Source: Natrinema saccharevitans (GTDB taxonomy: Archaea > Halobacteriota > Halobacteria > Halobacteriales > Natrialbaceae). Taken from it: a stretch of 64,000 nt of DNA. The notes beneath the pieces are model-generated. The model saw nothing but the letters and a program-made list of their open reading frames with translations. It was not told the DNA's origin and ran no database searches. Shown here piece by piece: positions 46,604 to 56,390 of the stretch. The DNA lies in assembly GCF_001953745.1 (NCBI RefSeq), contig NZ_LWLN01000001.1:1612001-1676000 (forward strand). Reading direction: 5' to 3'. The translations under genes were made by a program, and so were the position numbers. The first letter of the stretch is position 1; every line of letters begins with the position of its first letter.

Positions 46604-47482
46604 TCAGTCCCGATCGTCAGCGAGGCGCGTCGTGAGAACCGGGACCGGTGCGGTGCGCATCACCCGCTCGGTGAAGCTCCCGAGCAGGTGTCGGTCGAGG
46701 CCGGTGTGTCCGTGGGTCCCCATCACGATGAGATCCGCTCCCGTGGAGTCGGCGACGGCCGTGATCTTCCGGGCGACCGGTCCCGACTCGATCGTCGTCG
46801 TCACGTCGTCGACGCCGGCTTCTCGAGCGGTCGCCGCGGCCTCGTCGAGGACCGCCTGCACGTTCTCCTCGACCGCCTCGGAGAGGGCAGCCGACCCCGT
46901 GTCGAGGACCTCCGGGAGTTCGTCGACGACCGACAGCAGGTGCAGCGTCGCGCCGCAGTCGGCGGCGACCGCCGCGGCTTCCTCGAGCGCGGCCGTGGCG
47001 TGGTCGCTGCCGTCGGTCGGCACCAAGACGGTCTCGTACGGATAGGTCGTCCTCGCGTCCTCGGCGGCGCGAACGGTCAGGACCGGCACGTCGCTGCGAT
47101 TGACGACGTGATCGGTGACGTTTCCGAGGACGTACTCCCCGAGGCCGCGCCGGCCGTGGGTCCCCATCGCGACGCGGTCGAACTCGTCGCCGGAGGCGTA
47201 CTCGGTGATCACGTCCCGCGGGTCGCCCTGAGCGACGTCCTTCACGGAGGAGACGCCCCGTTCGTCGGCTCGCTCGGCGGCGTCCGAGACGATCTCCGCC
47301 CCCTCCAGCTCGAGGGCGTCGACGACCTCGGTGCCGAGGCGCGTGATACTCGGTTGGTTCGTGTCCGCGACCGAGAGCAGGTGGACCGTCAGTCCCCGGT
47401 CGGCCGCGATGTCGAGCGCGTGGTCGAGGGCGGCCGTCGCGGCGTCGCTCCCGTCGGTCGGTACGAGGATTCGACTCGCCAT
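46604..47482 (-). CDS. Tandem universal stress protein (UspA)
   Basis: This 292-aa protein consists of two USP domains. Domain 1 begins MASRILVPTDGSDAATAALD and ends GTHGRRGLGEYVLGNVTDHV; domain 2 begins ETVLVPTDGSDHATAALEEA and ends GTHGHTGLDRHLLGSFTERV. Both keep the ATP-binding G-x2-G-x9-G pattern. Such proteins respond to stress or starvation; the target is not known. The start MASRILVP replaces an ATG seven codons upstream. Confidence 0.9.
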   Translation of the reverse strand: MASRILVPTDGSDAATAALDHALDIAADRGLTVHLLSVADTNQPSITRLGTEVVDALELEGAEIVSDAAERADERGVSSVKDVAQGDPRDVITEYASGDEFDRVAMGTHGRRGLGEYVLGNVTDHVVNRSDVPVLTVRAAEDARTTYPYETVLVPTDGSDHATAALEEAAAVAADCGATLHLLSVVDELPEVLDTGSAALSEAVEENVQAVLDEAAATAREAGVDDVTTTIESGPVARKITAVADSTGADLIVMGTHGHTGLDRHLLGSFTERVMRTAPVPVLTTRLADDRD

Positions 47483-47585
47483 GGGTCGGGGTTCGGCCGC
47501 CATCCGCTTACCGTTGTGGGATCTCCCGGCCCGGAGCCGATCGGGAGCGGACGAATGGCTCGGGAAAAAGCGGATCGACTGCGTC

Positions 47586-47885
47586 TCAGACCGACGCGAC
47601 GCGGACTTCGCCGTCCGCCGTGACCGTGACGCGACAGTCGCTGTACTCGAACGTCACCGAGCCGTCGGCGCGGAGGCCGTCCGCCCGCGGCTCGAACAAC
47701 CGCTCGAGCGCGTCGGCGTTGATCGAGTAGTGAAGCGGCTCGAGATCGGTAACGTCGACCCCCGTGAACGTTGCGACGGCGTCCGCGACGGTAACGCTGA
47801 GCGGCTCGTCGTCGAGTCTATCGTATTGAACGGCGTAGTGATCCCCGTGTGCGGTCGACTGCGGTCGTGAACTCGTTTCAGTCAT
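47586..47885 (-). CDS. HalOD1-domain protein
   Basis: This 99-aa protein matches the haloarchaeal output domain HalOD1: PLSVTVADAVATFTGVDVTD, PLHYSINADALERLFEPR and SVTFEYSDCRVTVTADGEV. Such proteins are usually outputs of signalling chains but have no known ligand. It sits 106 bp downstream of the stop of the large Bat-type sensor and in the same direction, so it may be regulated with it. Confidence 0.82.
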   Translation of the reverse strand: MTETSSRPQSTAHGDHYAVQYDRLDDEPLSVTVADAVATFTGVDVTDLEPLHYSINADALERLFEPRADGLRADGSVTFEYSDCRVTVTADGEVRVASV

Positions 47886-47991
47886 GTATCGTACCCCCAA
47901 CGCGATCGATGGGAACTCGTCCCCCGATTCACGAGTGGTTGCAAAGAACTTGATCGTTAACTGTATAATGATGATTTCGTGACGTGGTTAA

Positions 47992-50900
47992 TCAGTTAAT
48001 CCCCTCCGTGGTCGTCCCCTCGAAAAGCGCCGCGAAGAGTTTCCGCTCGGCCGATCGAACGTGCTTGTGAAACGCGGGCGAGGAGATGGAAAGCGAGTCG
48101 GCGATCTCTTCGCCGGTCGCCCGACGCGGCCACTCGAAGAACCCGCCGTGATAGGCCGTCTGGACGACCTCCCGCTGGCGATCGGTAAAGGACTCGAGCA
48201 GGGCCGTCCGCGCGGCCCCGCCGACCGTCGCGGGGTCGTCGGTCGGGATCTCGCGTCGCGCGACCATCGACACCGAGGGGCCGCTGCGGGTGATGTCGGC
48301 CAGCAGTTCGCGGACCTCGACGGCGTCGGGAACGTCGACGACGGCGCGACCGCCCGACTCGTCGACCGCGAACTCGCGCAGTTGCGCGCCGTGAGTGCCG
48401 GCGATCGAGCCGAGGAACGAATCGGTCATCCGGAGCTGTACGAGCGTCTCCCCCTCGTGGTCGGCGATCGTCGTGATCTCGCCGATCCCGTCGACCGCGG
48501 CGAGGTCGACGGCCGACGCGGGATCGTCGATCGGTTCCTCGATCGCTGCGAAGACGAGCTGTGACCCGTCGTCCGGTGCCGTCGCTCCCTCGTATCCCAC
48601 GGGCGATCCGAGACGCGCCGCCAACTGACACAGCGTCGCGTCGGCCGCGACCTCGAGTTCGATCTCGGTGCGGTCGTCGCCAAACAGCGCGTTCTTGCGT
48701 TTGACGGCGTCGATCGCGTAGGCGATAGTCTCGCCGAGTTCCGACAGCATCGATCGAAGCGTCTCGTCGACGGCGTCGCGCTCCTCGCCGTAGATCGAGA
48801 CGACGCCGTAGCAGAACCCGTCGTAGACCAGCGGCACCGCATACACCGACTGGAAGTTCCGGGAGAGCGCCTCCCGTCGCCACTGCCCGTCGTGGACCGC
48901 GTCGGCGACGTTCTCGACGTAGACCGGGGCCTGCGTTCGCGCCGCCCGCCCCGCGGGTTCGGCCGCCGAATCGTCGACCGTCGTCACCGTCACCCCCTCG
49001 AGATACCCCCGATCGGAACCCTCGCTGGCCCGCACCTGCAGGTGGCTCCCGCCGGGGTCGGGCTCCCCGAACCAGACCAGCGAACACGACTCGAGGGCGG
49101 CCAGCCGCCGGGGGACGCCGCGTTCGATTTCGGCCCGGGAGTCGGCCTTCAACAGGAGTTCCTCGATCGACTGTCGGATCTCGTTAGCGTCGTTGAGCCG
49201 CTCGAGGTGGCGGTTCTGTGCCTCGAGTTCGCGGTCGCGGTCGCGGAGCCGACGCGTCCGACCGATCCGATCGAGCGCCGCCTCCGCGGCTCGAGCGAAC
49301 AGTTCCGCGAGTTCGACCGTCTCGTCGTCGTAGGCGGCCCGGTCGGTCGACAGCGCGACTATCACGCCGTGTTCACCTAGCGGAACGGAGAGAACGCTCC
49401 GCGCGGTCGTTTCCCCGTCGTACACCGCGGTCGAACCCCGAGCGTCGTCGTCGACCGCCGTCTCGCCGGCCACGAACGTCTCCCAGACGACGCTCCCGTC
49501 CGGCTCGATCCGCGGCGGCGAGCCGAAGGTCGATTCGAACGCCGGGGCGTGAGCCGCCGGCCGGAGTTCGTTCGCGCGCTCGTCGAACCGGTAGACGACG
49601 CTGTCGAGACCGAGGACGGCGGTCGCGACGTCGACGATGTACTCGCAGGCGGTCGCCTTCGATTCGACGGTCAACAGACGGCTGCTGGCCTCGTGGAGCC
49701 CGTTGAGCGCCTCCTGATACTGCACCCGTTCGGTGATGTCGCTCGCGACGCCGATCACGCGGTCGACGTCGCCGCCGTCGGTGATCGGCCGGTACCACGT
49801 TTCGAAGACCCGGTCCGAGAGCTCCCGCCGGGCGTGGACGTCCTCGCCCTCGAGGGCGCGTCTCGCGTCGTCGCAGATGGCCGGATAGTCCGCGAGCCGG
49901 TCGAAAACGGAGTCGCCGATGACCTCGCCGGCATCGGTGCCGAGGTTCGCGAACCCGTGCCCCTCCGAGAGCGTGAACGTCCCGTCCTCGTCGAGGACGA
50001 ACAGGACGACCGGGACGTTCTCGACCAGCGTCTGTAACCGCTCGGTCCGTTCGGTCAGGTCCCGCTTTCGCTGGACGCGGTCCGTGACGTCCCGCCAGTA
50101 GACCGACATCCCCGACGGCGACGGGTAGATCCGCGCCTCGATCCACGCGTCGTAGGCGTCGAGGTAGCCCTCGACGGTCCGGGGTTCCTGCTCGTCCATC
50201 GCCTCGAGGGCCGCGGACTGAAACGCCGTCCCGATCATCTCCGGGAACACGTCGAGGATGTGTCGGCCGAGCAGTTCGGAGCGGTCGGCCGAGAGGATCT
50301 CGAGGGCGCGGTCGTTGACGTAGGTGAACTCCCAGTCCGAATCGAGGGCGTAGAAGGCGTCGGTGACGCGTTTGAACGACTCGCTCAGTTCCCGCTCGAT
50401 GCGGTGGTACTCCGTGATGTCCCGAATCGACGCGACGACGCCGTCGACGACGCCGTCCCCGAGCCGATTGGTGAGGACGGCCTCGTGGACGTACCACGCG
50501 CCGTCCGCGTGCCGGCACATGTACTCGACGGTTCGGGAGATTCCCAGGTCGGCCTCACAGACCGCCTCGAACTCGGCCGCGACCGTCGCCGTATCGTCCT
50601 CGTGGACGTGTTCGAGGTAGTGATCCCCGCGGAGGGACGCGGGATCGTAGCCGCCGGCGACTTCGACCGCCGGACTGGCGTAGGAGATCTCCCCGCCGGC
50701 GTCGATCGTGAGTACCACCTCGGAGGAACACTCGAGGATCGTCCGGTACCACTCCGGTCCCCGATCGGGCGGTCCGTCCGCCGTCGCTGCCCGCCCGTCG
50801 GCGGCGACCGCCCGCTCGAGCCGATGGGCCAGCAGCGCCGGGTTCCGGGCGGTCGTCGCGGCGATCACGTCGGTCGCCTCTCGCCGGACGTCGTCGATCG

Positions 50901-51156
50901 ATTCGTCCCCCGTCGGGTCGAGGGCGTAGACGATCGGGCGCGACCCACCGAGCGCGTCGACGACGCTCCGATCGTCGGTCAGGACGCAGTCGGCCGCCTC
51001 GAGTCGGTCGTCGGCGAGGTCGTCGATCGCCGTGACCGGCCCCGATACCGTCAGCCGTTCGTCCGCGAGCCCCGCCGCCGACCGGGCCCACTCGGACGCA
51101 CCGACGACGAGCGCGCGAACCGGCGTCGGTTCGGACGCCGCGAAACCGCGTGTCAT
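47992..51156 (-). CDS. Bat-type sensor-regulator with PAS and GAF domains
   Basis: This 1054-aa soluble protein begins with a receiver-like domain (residues 1-120), followed by three PAS domains (about 135-255, 265-370 and 385-490) and two GAF domains (about 495-650 and 680-830). It ends with the bacterio-opsin activator region and HTH_10 DNA-binding domain (FTDRQREVVQTAYHGGFFEW, then EEIADSLSISSPAFHKHVRS). No histidine kinase core is present, so it is a one-component regulator. Light or redox sensing is suggested by the family only. Targets are unknown. Confidence 0.88.
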   Translation of the reverse strand: MTRGFAASEPTPVRALVVGASEWARSAAGLADERLTVSGPVTAIDDLADDRLEAADCVLTDDRSVVDALGGSRPIVYALDPTGDESIDDVRREATDVIAATTARNPALLAHRLERAVAADGRAATADGPPDRGPEWYRTILECSSEVVLTIDAGGEISYASPAVEVAGGYDPASLRGDHYLEHVHEDDTATVAAEFEAVCEADLGISRTVEYMCRHADGAWYVHEAVLTNRLGDGVVDGVVASIRDITEYHRIERELSESFKRVTDAFYALDSDWEFTYVNDRALEILSADRSELLGRHILDVFPEMIGTAFQSAALEAMDEQEPRTVEGYLDAYDAWIEARIYPSPSGMSVYWRDVTDRVQRKRDLTERTERLQTLVENVPVVLFVLDEDGTFTLSEGHGFANLGTDAGEVIGDSVFDRLADYPAICDDARRALEGEDVHARRELSDRVFETWYRPITDGGDVDRVIGVASDITERVQYQEALNGLHEASSRLLTVESKATACEYIVDVATAVLGLDSVVYRFDERANELRPAAHAPAFESTFGSPPRIEPDGSVVWETFVAGETAVDDDARGSTAVYDGETTARSVLSVPLGEHGVIVALSTDRAAYDDETVELAELFARAAEAALDRIGRTRRLRDRDRELEAQNRHLERLNDANEIRQSIEELLLKADSRAEIERGVPRRLAALESCSLVWFGEPDPGGSHLQVRASEGSDRGYLEGVTVTTVDDSAAEPAGRAARTQAPVYVENVADAVHDGQWRREALSRNFQSVYAVPLVYDGFCYGVVSIYGEERDAVDETLRSMLSELGETIAYAIDAVKRKNALFGDDRTEIELEVAADATLCQLAARLGSPVGYEGATAPDDGSQLVFAAIEEPIDDPASAVDLAAVDGIGEITTIADHEGETLVQLRMTDSFLGSIAGTHGAQLREFAVDESGGRAVVDVPDAVEVRELLADITRSGPSVSMVARREIPTDDPATVGGAARTALLESFTDRQREVVQTAYHGGFFEWPRRATGEEIADSLSISSPAFHKHVRSAERKLFAALFEGTTTEGIN

Positions 51157-51231
51157 ACTCCTGCTGGGAGCGCAGCGCGTAAAAAACTCGTGTCGGTCAC
51201 GACACCGGTTCGCTCGCGCCGGTCGACTCGC

Positions 51232-52278
51232 CTACTCGAGGGAGAGCGGAGCGTGTTCGGCCCGGTACCCCTCGGCGGTGTCGACGACCTCGCTAACTTC
51301 CCACAGCCGAACCGCTCGTTCCATCGCCGTTACGACCGGCGTCTGGTAGTGATCGGCCTCGTACTCGAGGGACTCGCCCGCCGCCCGGCGGCGCTCGACG
51401 AACTCGCGGTGGCGCTCGAGTCGCGTCCGGCCGACCGACCGGGACAGCGCCGGTACCTCCGCGAGGTGATCGTCGAAGGTCTCGAGAAACGCCGCTTCGA
51501 GTTCCGTGCCAATGGAGTTGCGACCGGCACACATCGCCGCCAGCGTCGTCGTCCCGGTCCCCCAGAAGGGGTCGAGAACGGTGTCCTCGTAGGCCGAGTA
51601 CATACAGATCAGCCGGTATGGGATCTCGAGGGGGTAGGCCGCGGACCGCTCCCGGAGTTCGCCGTCCTCGAGCGCCTGTAACTCGCCGGTGACCTCCGTC
51701 CAGACGTCGGAGAACCAGCGGTTGCGCTCCTCCCAGAAGTAGGCGGCCTCGTACCGGCGGTCGGCACCCGGCTCGAACGAGCGCCGCTGTCCGCCCTTCC
51801 GAAAGACCAGGATGTACTCGTGTTCCAGCGTGACGTAGGCGTTGGGCGGGATCATCCCGCTGCCCATGAACTTGGCCGCGCTGTTTGCCGGCTTCCGCCA
51901 GAGGACGTCCGGCAGCGGGTCGAACCCCCGCTCCTCGAACGCCGAGAGGACGCGAGCGTGGTTCGGATAGACCCGGAAGCTGTCGTCGATCGATCGGGTG
52001 GCGTCGCCAACGTTGATACAGGCGATCCCACCGTCGACCAACACCCGTTCGAGTTCGTCCCAGACCCGATCGAGTTGGGCGTGCATCGCCTCGAACGCCG
52101 CCCGCCCGTCGCCGGCGTCTAACGCGTCCCCGACGGCCGGATCGAGATCGGTAAAGAGGTCGTCCCACATCTCGATCATCGGGTACGGCGGGGACGTGAC
52201 GACGAGTTCGACGGACGCGTCGTCGACCGCGGAGAGATCGCGAGCGTCGCCGACGAACACGCGATGGGTCGTTTCCAT
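51232..52278 (-). CDS. Orphan N4-cytosine DNA methyltransferase (beta class)
   Basis: This 348-aa protein has the catalytic motif TSPPY (residues 28-32), before the SAM motif DPFWGTGTTT (236-245). That order is the beta class, and S/TSPPY points to N4-cytosine (or N6-adenine). No restriction endonuclease is adjacent. Haloarchaea commonly carry an orphan enzyme of this kind (Zim-like) that modifies CTAG; this is a plausible but unproved identity. The gene is whole and ends 75 bp from the sensor gene. Confidence 0.85.
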   Translation of the reverse strand: METTHRVFVGDARDLSAVDDASVELVVTSPPYPMIEMWDDLFTDLDPAVGDALDAGDGRAAFEAMHAQLDRVWDELERVLVDGGIACINVGDATRSIDDSFRVYPNHARVLSAFEERGFDPLPDVLWRKPANSAAKFMGSGMIPPNAYVTLEHEYILVFRKGGQRRSFEPGADRRYEAAYFWEERNRWFSDVWTEVTGELQALEDGELRERSAAYPLEIPYRLICMYSAYEDTVLDPFWGTGTTTLAAMCAGRNSIGTELEAAFLETFDDHLAEVPALSRSVGRTRLERHREFVERRRAAGESLEYEADHYQTPVVTAMERAVRLWEVSEVVDTAEGYRAEHAPLSLE

Positions 52279-52416
52279 TGGCTACACACTGTCAGCGTCG
52301 CGCCCTTAGCTCCTTCGTCACCGCCGCGACCGCAGGCCTCGGCGGCGAGGCTGACGAACCGATCGCGGGCGGAAACGGACGGCGTGCGAAAACGGGTACG
52401 GCGGTCGGCTCGCGGC

Positions 52417-52986
52417 TTACTCTTCGGTCGCTTCTTCCGTCTCCGACTCGGCCTCGGCGTTCTCGACCTCGGCCGCCTCGTCGCCCTCGTCACCCTCATT
52501 ACCCTCGTCGCTCTCGTCGCCTGTGGCCGGTTCGAACTCCTCGATCGGCTCCCACTCGGCGTCCTCGTCGCCGTCGAGTCGCCGCCGGAGGATCGCGGCC
52601 CCAGCAAGCAGTCCGACGCCGAGCAGGAGCCGCGATAGCATCGAGGAGCCGCCATCGGATTCGTCCGTCGTCCCGGCCGTCTCCCCGGTCGGTTCGCTCG
52701 TTCCGGTCGTCGTCTCCATCACGTCTTCGATGATCTCGGGTTCCTCGATGTCCTCGATCGGCGACTCCTCGAGGTCGGGCGAGTTCCGTCCCGCCAGAAA
52801 GCCAAGCGCCGCACCGAGGCCGAACAGGGCCCCCGCGAGCGGCAGCCGCCCGCCGGAGCGTCCGCCCTCCGACTCTTCGACGGCCTCGAGGATCGACTCG
52901 CGCATCGGCGAGTCCATCCCCTTGGTAACCGCTTCTTTGACGACGAGTTCCGATAACGTCCTGTCCTGTTGCTCCGTCTCGGGCAT
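52417..52986 (-). CDS. Haloarchaeal membrane protein of unknown function
   Basis: This 189-aa protein has an N-terminal helical region (RTLSELVVKEAVTKGMDSPM), one hydrophobic helix (LPLAGALFGLGAALGFLAGR), an acidic linker, a second helix (LSRLLLGVGLLAGAAILRRR) and a long Glu/Asp tail. It probably spans the membrane twice. I do not know a function. The start at MPETEQQDR was taken because the 27 upstream codons look noncoding. Confidence 0.65.
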   Translation of the reverse strand: MPETEQQDRTLSELVVKEAVTKGMDSPMRESILEAVEESEGGRSGGRLPLAGALFGLGAALGFLAGRNSPDLEESPIEDIEEPEIIEDVMETTTGTSEPTGETAGTTDESDGGSSMLSRLLLGVGLLAGAAILRRRLDGDEDAEWEPIEEFEPATGDESDEGNEGDEGDEAAEVENAEAESETEEATEE

Positions 52987-53449
52987 AATCCGCCACGACC
53001 ACTCCGCCGTACATAGTTCTATCCACTGTTTCCCTCGATTCGAACGCGGTCCGCCCGCGTTAGACACCGACTAACCGACCGGAGTAGGGAAACAACCGGT
53101 GGCTACCGCCGGACCGACCGCGGCGTTTCGCGCACGGTCGCGAACGGACAGGGCGACCGCGACCGGCTCGAAAAGTGAGCCGAGACTGCCACCCGGCGAG
53201 GCGGCCCGCACACGTCACGTCCGAACCGCCGACCGCCAGCGCGGTCACGTCTCGACCGGGCGAGGCGGCGGACGACGATCCCGACGGCCAGCGAAGGCGG
53301 CGCTGGTCCCCGCGCGTCAGCCCGGCACCCTCGAGGGGCCGGGAAAGCCGTTCCTGCCCGACCTATAAAACTGAGCCGGCCGCCTCCCGGCGGGTCGCCG
53401 CATCGAACGGGTTCCATAACGAAAGGGCTCCCCCGAAAGTCGACCGGAC
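52987..53449. other. Intergenic region, GC-rich
   Basis: About 460 bp without a supported gene. I looked for a stable RNA (SRP or RNase P RNA) and found no diagnostic core. CCTATAAAAC near 53365 (plus strand) is a TATA-like box, about 85 bp before the next ATG, so a leader may exist. Confidence 0.4.
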
Positions 53450-54091
53450 ATGAGCGTTATCCGTCGGACGGAGGTTCTCGGCCGGACGACGCGACGACGC
53501 GTCGCGGGGGTGACGGCCGCGCTCTCGGCCGCGGCCGTCGAAACGCTCGGGGTCGGGATTTGGTTCGGATTGGTCGTCGACTCGCGAACGACGACGACCG
53601 CGCTCGCGGGGCTCGGGGTGTTGTTCTGTGGCGCACTCCTCAGAACGGTCGTCGTCGACGCGACGATCGGCGACCTCGGCGATCTCCTGCAACCGCACCG
53701 ACTCGCCGCGCCGCTTCTTCTCACCGCCGGCTGGATCGTCTGGCTGCTCGTGGCCGAACTGATCGGCGACGCGATCGGCGTCGCCGTCGCGACCATCGTC
53801 CTGACCGCGGTCCTCACCGCGCAGTGTCGCCTCGAGCGACGCGTCTGCGATCGCTACGCGCGCCACCGAACGGGCTGGCTCGTCAGCCCGGGCCTGCTGT
53901 TGGCGCTCGGGGCCGGCGCACTGTTGGCCTCCGCCTGGTTCACCGGCTGGACGCTCTCCTCGGGGCCAGTATCGATCGGGGCCACGACAGTCGTCGTCCG
54001 ACTCGAGGCCGTCCACTTCGGCGCGGTGGCGTTCGGACTCGCGGCCGTTCTCGCCCACCAGCGCCGGTTCCAGCGACTTCTCGAGTCCTGA
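53450..54091 (+). CDS. Membrane protein of unknown function
   Basis: This 213-aa protein has about six hydrophobic helices separated by short loops (LSAAAVETLGVGIWFGLVV, LLLTAGWIVWLLVAELIGDA, LVSPGLLLALGAGALLASAW). The last region contains a basic tail (HQRRFQRLLES). I recognise no family. It converges with the flavin reductase gene at 54093, separated by one base. Confidence 0.65.
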   Translation: MSVIRRTEVLGRTTRRRVAGVTAALSAAAVETLGVGIWFGLVVDSRTTTTALAGLGVLFCGALLRTVVVDATIGDLGDLLQPHRLAAPLLLTAGWIVWLLVAELIGDAIGVAVATIVLTAVLTAQCRLERRVCDRYARHRTGWLVSPGLLLALGAGALLASAWFTGWTLSSGPVSIGATTVVVRLEAVHFGAVAFGLAAVLAHQRRFQRLLES

Positions 54092-54092
54092 T

Positions 54093-54686
54093 TCACTTCC
54101 CTTCCGCACCGACGTTCTGATGGCTCTCGAAGGAGTCCGGGTCCGGCTCGATCGTCGCGTACTGGACCGCCCGCCGTCCTAGCGTCTCGACCCGCGTGGC
54201 CAGTTTCGGATCGACAAACTCGCCGTCCGCGAACGCGTCGTGGGCGTTCGGAATCGCCGCCTCGTGGGGGATCACCCACGCGTTCAGCGCCCGACAGACC
54301 GACCGCATGTGCTCGAGGGCCGTCACGGGGAAGGCACCGCCCGATACCGCGAGCAGACCGACCGTCGTGTCCTCGAACTCGTCGAACCCGCAGTAATCGA
54401 GCGCCGTCTTCAGCGGCGACGAGTACGAGCCGTGATACATCGGCGACCCCAACAGGACCGTCTCCGCGTCCCGGACCCGCGCGGCCAGTGCCGCGGCGTC
54501 GCCGGCGTCTTCCCGGTCCCGGTCCGCATCGAAGACCGGCAGTTCGTACTCGCGGAGGTCCAGTAGCTCGGTACTCGCGCCCACACCCTCGGCGGCCGCG
54601 AGGGCCCGCTCGAGTCCGGTCCGGGTGCGGCTCGCGTCGCGGAGGCTGCCACACAGTGCGATCACGCGAACGTCGTCGTCGCTCAT
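54093..54686 (-). CDS. NADPH-dependent FMN reductase-like flavodoxin-fold protein
   Basis: This 197-aa enzyme should reduce FMN or a quinone/azo compound with NAD(P)H. The flavin phosphate loop GSLRDASRTRT follows the first strand VIALCGS, and LLGSPMYHGSYSSPLKTALDY is the second flavin motif. Length suits the family. The start MSDDDVRVIALCG is well placed; the same frame continues upstream without a good start. The substrate is unknown. Confidence 0.85.
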   Translation of the reverse strand: MSDDDVRVIALCGSLRDASRTRTGLERALAAAEGVGASTELLDLREYELPVFDADRDREDAGDAAALAARVRDAETVLLGSPMYHGSYSSPLKTALDYCGFDEFEDTTVGLLAVSGGAFPVTALEHMRSVCRALNAWVIPHEAAIPNAHDAFADGEFVDPKLATRVETLGRRAVQYATIEPDPDSFESHQNVGAEGK

Positions 54687-54797
54687 GGGTCGTCGGACGA
54701 CCGGAAGTGGGAAAAACGGTCCGAAAGAGAATATCGTTGATAGGAACCGGCCGCGCGATCCGATGGCCCTTTGCTCCCGGACTCCCAACCGGTCGCC

Positions 54798-55787
54798 GTG
54801 CAGGCAGTCGTCTCGGTCCTCCTCGAGGAAGCGCTCCCGCGCGTGCTGACGATCACGCTGTTGATCGGGGCGGGCGTCGGACTGGCGAACCTCGCGGTGG
54901 AGTACGGTCTCGTCACGGTCGTCGCCCGGGTCGGGCGCTATCTCACGGAGCCGGCGAACCTCCCCCCGGAGGTCGGCACCGCCGTCCTCACGAACACCGT
55001 CTCGGTGACCGCGGGCTACGGCATGCTCGCTGAGTTCCGCGAAGAGGGGCTGTTGGACGACCGCGCGACGCTGATCGCCGTCGTCATCAACACCTTCTTC
55101 GGATTCGTACAGCACATCTTCACCTACTACGGCCCCGTCCTCGTGCCGATTCTGGGGCTGCAGGTCGGGCTCATGTACGTCGGCGCGCGTGCGGGGATCT
55201 CGCTCGGCATCTCGCTCGTGGGCCTACTCGCCGGTGCCGTCCTCCTCCGTGGCTACGAGTACGACCCCCACGCCCTCGATCCCGAGACGCCCGACGAGGA
55301 GGTCCGGACGACCCGCGACAAGCTCCGCGCCGCCGGCGCGAGTACGCTCGAGCGACTCCGCTCGATCGTCCCCCGGCTGGCCGTCGTCTACTCGCTGGTC
55401 TTTCTCGCGCTCGAGTACTCGGATCGGCTTCTGGAAGCCCTCGCCGAGGTCGGGATAACGGAGCCGGCCGCGATTGTGGACCCGATCGCCGGTCTACTCG
55501 GACTGCCGGGCGCGGCGGTGCCGGTGATCCTCGTCTCGCTTGTCGACCCGACGACCGGTGCGATCACGGTCGCACCGCTGCTCGGTGACGTCCTGACCCC
55601 CGATCAGGCGGTGATCACGCTGCTGGTCGGCAGTCTCGTGTCGCTGACGATCGGTACCGTCAAGCGCTCGATCCCGTTCCAGTTCGGCATCTGGGGCGCG
55701 TCGTTCGGAGCGAAGGTGATCGTCGTCAACGTCGGACTGAAAGCCGCCTTCATCGTCGTCGCCATCGCCGTCTTCTTCGTCGCCTGA
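54798..55787 (+). CDS. Nucleoside-recognition (Gate) domain membrane protein
   Basis: This 329-aa protein has about eight membrane helices with the two Gate segments typical of nucleoside transporter and spore-maturation-type proteins (VGTAVLTNTVSVTAGYGMLA; PGAAVPVILVSLVDPTTGAI). The family's role is transport or gating of unknown solutes. The GTG at 54798 was selected because the conserved part starts there; a TTG nine codons upstream is less plausible. It is divergent from the flavin reductase gene. Confidence 0.75.
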   Translation: MQAVVSVLLEEALPRVLTITLLIGAGVGLANLAVEYGLVTVVARVGRYLTEPANLPPEVGTAVLTNTVSVTAGYGMLAEFREEGLLDDRATLIAVVINTFFGFVQHIFTYYGPVLVPILGLQVGLMYVGARAGISLGISLVGLLAGAVLLRGYEYDPHALDPETPDEEVRTTRDKLRAAGASTLERLRSIVPRLAVVYSLVFLALEYSDRLLEALAEVGITEPAAIVDPIAGLLGLPGAAVPVILVSLVDPTTGAITVAPLLGDVLTPDQAVITLLVGSLVSLTIGTVKRSIPFQFGIWGASFGAKVIVVNVGLKAAFIVVAIAVFFVA

Positions 55788-55883
55788 CCGATCGACCCGG
55801 CAACTCGAGCCGTCGACCGGATCCGCTGCTGGCTACGATAGCACTGAAAAATCGTTCGGCGAGTTCAGTATCGCATCGCCGGC

Positions 55884-56276
55884 TTACGCGCTCGCCGCGC
55901 CGGCGCTCGAGGTCCGAACGCTCCCGTAGATCCCGACCAGCGACAGGATCGCGATGAAAACGCCGGCCAGCCCGTTGATCCCGACGGCGAGGGTCTGTGA
56001 CGAATCGATCACGTAGGGCGCGGCCGCGATCCAGATACCGAGCAGCGTCAACACCGCGGCGAGGACGACACTCGGCGATCGCTGCTCGCCGGTCCGGTAG
56101 GCGTGAACCGACGCCAATAGGGCGACGAGCGCGCCGACGACGACGTTGTGGATGCCGAGCGTGTCGGTAATCGTGAAGACCGCCGTCGAAACCATGACGA
56201 ACGCCCCCAGAACCGCGGTCAGTCCCGCCGTTCGTTCGACCAGTACCGCCGCATCGTCCGCCGATTGCGTACTCAT
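55884..56276 (-). CDS. SPW-repeat membrane protein
   Basis: This 130-aa protein has four hydrophobic helices and SPW-like repeats (TLLGIWIAAAPYVID). Such proteins occur in haloarchaea and actinobacteria and have no proven function. A related protein lies 114 bp away at 56391 in the same direction. Their order and size suggest an old duplication. Confidence 0.75.
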   Translation of the reverse strand: MSTQSADDAAVLVERTAGLTAVLGAFVMVSTAVFTITDTLGIHNVVVGALVALLASVHAYRTGEQRSPSVVLAAVLTLLGIWIAAAPYVIDSSQTLAVGINGLAGVFIAILSLVGIYGSVRTSSAGAASA

Positions 56277-56390
56277 ATTCTGACACTAGCGACGGCCACA
56301 TATATGAGGGTAGCGACGGTTCCCCGGAACTGACCATCGGAGTAGCGTCGGACTCCGGCAGAGCCACGGCGGTTGCCGGCCGGGACCGTA

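Noticed and set aside
52987-53449. A stable RNA gene (SRP or RNase P RNA) in the GC-rich gap
   Set aside because: I found neither the SRP S-domain motifs nor the RNase P conserved regions on either strand; only promoter-like TATAAAAC is clear.
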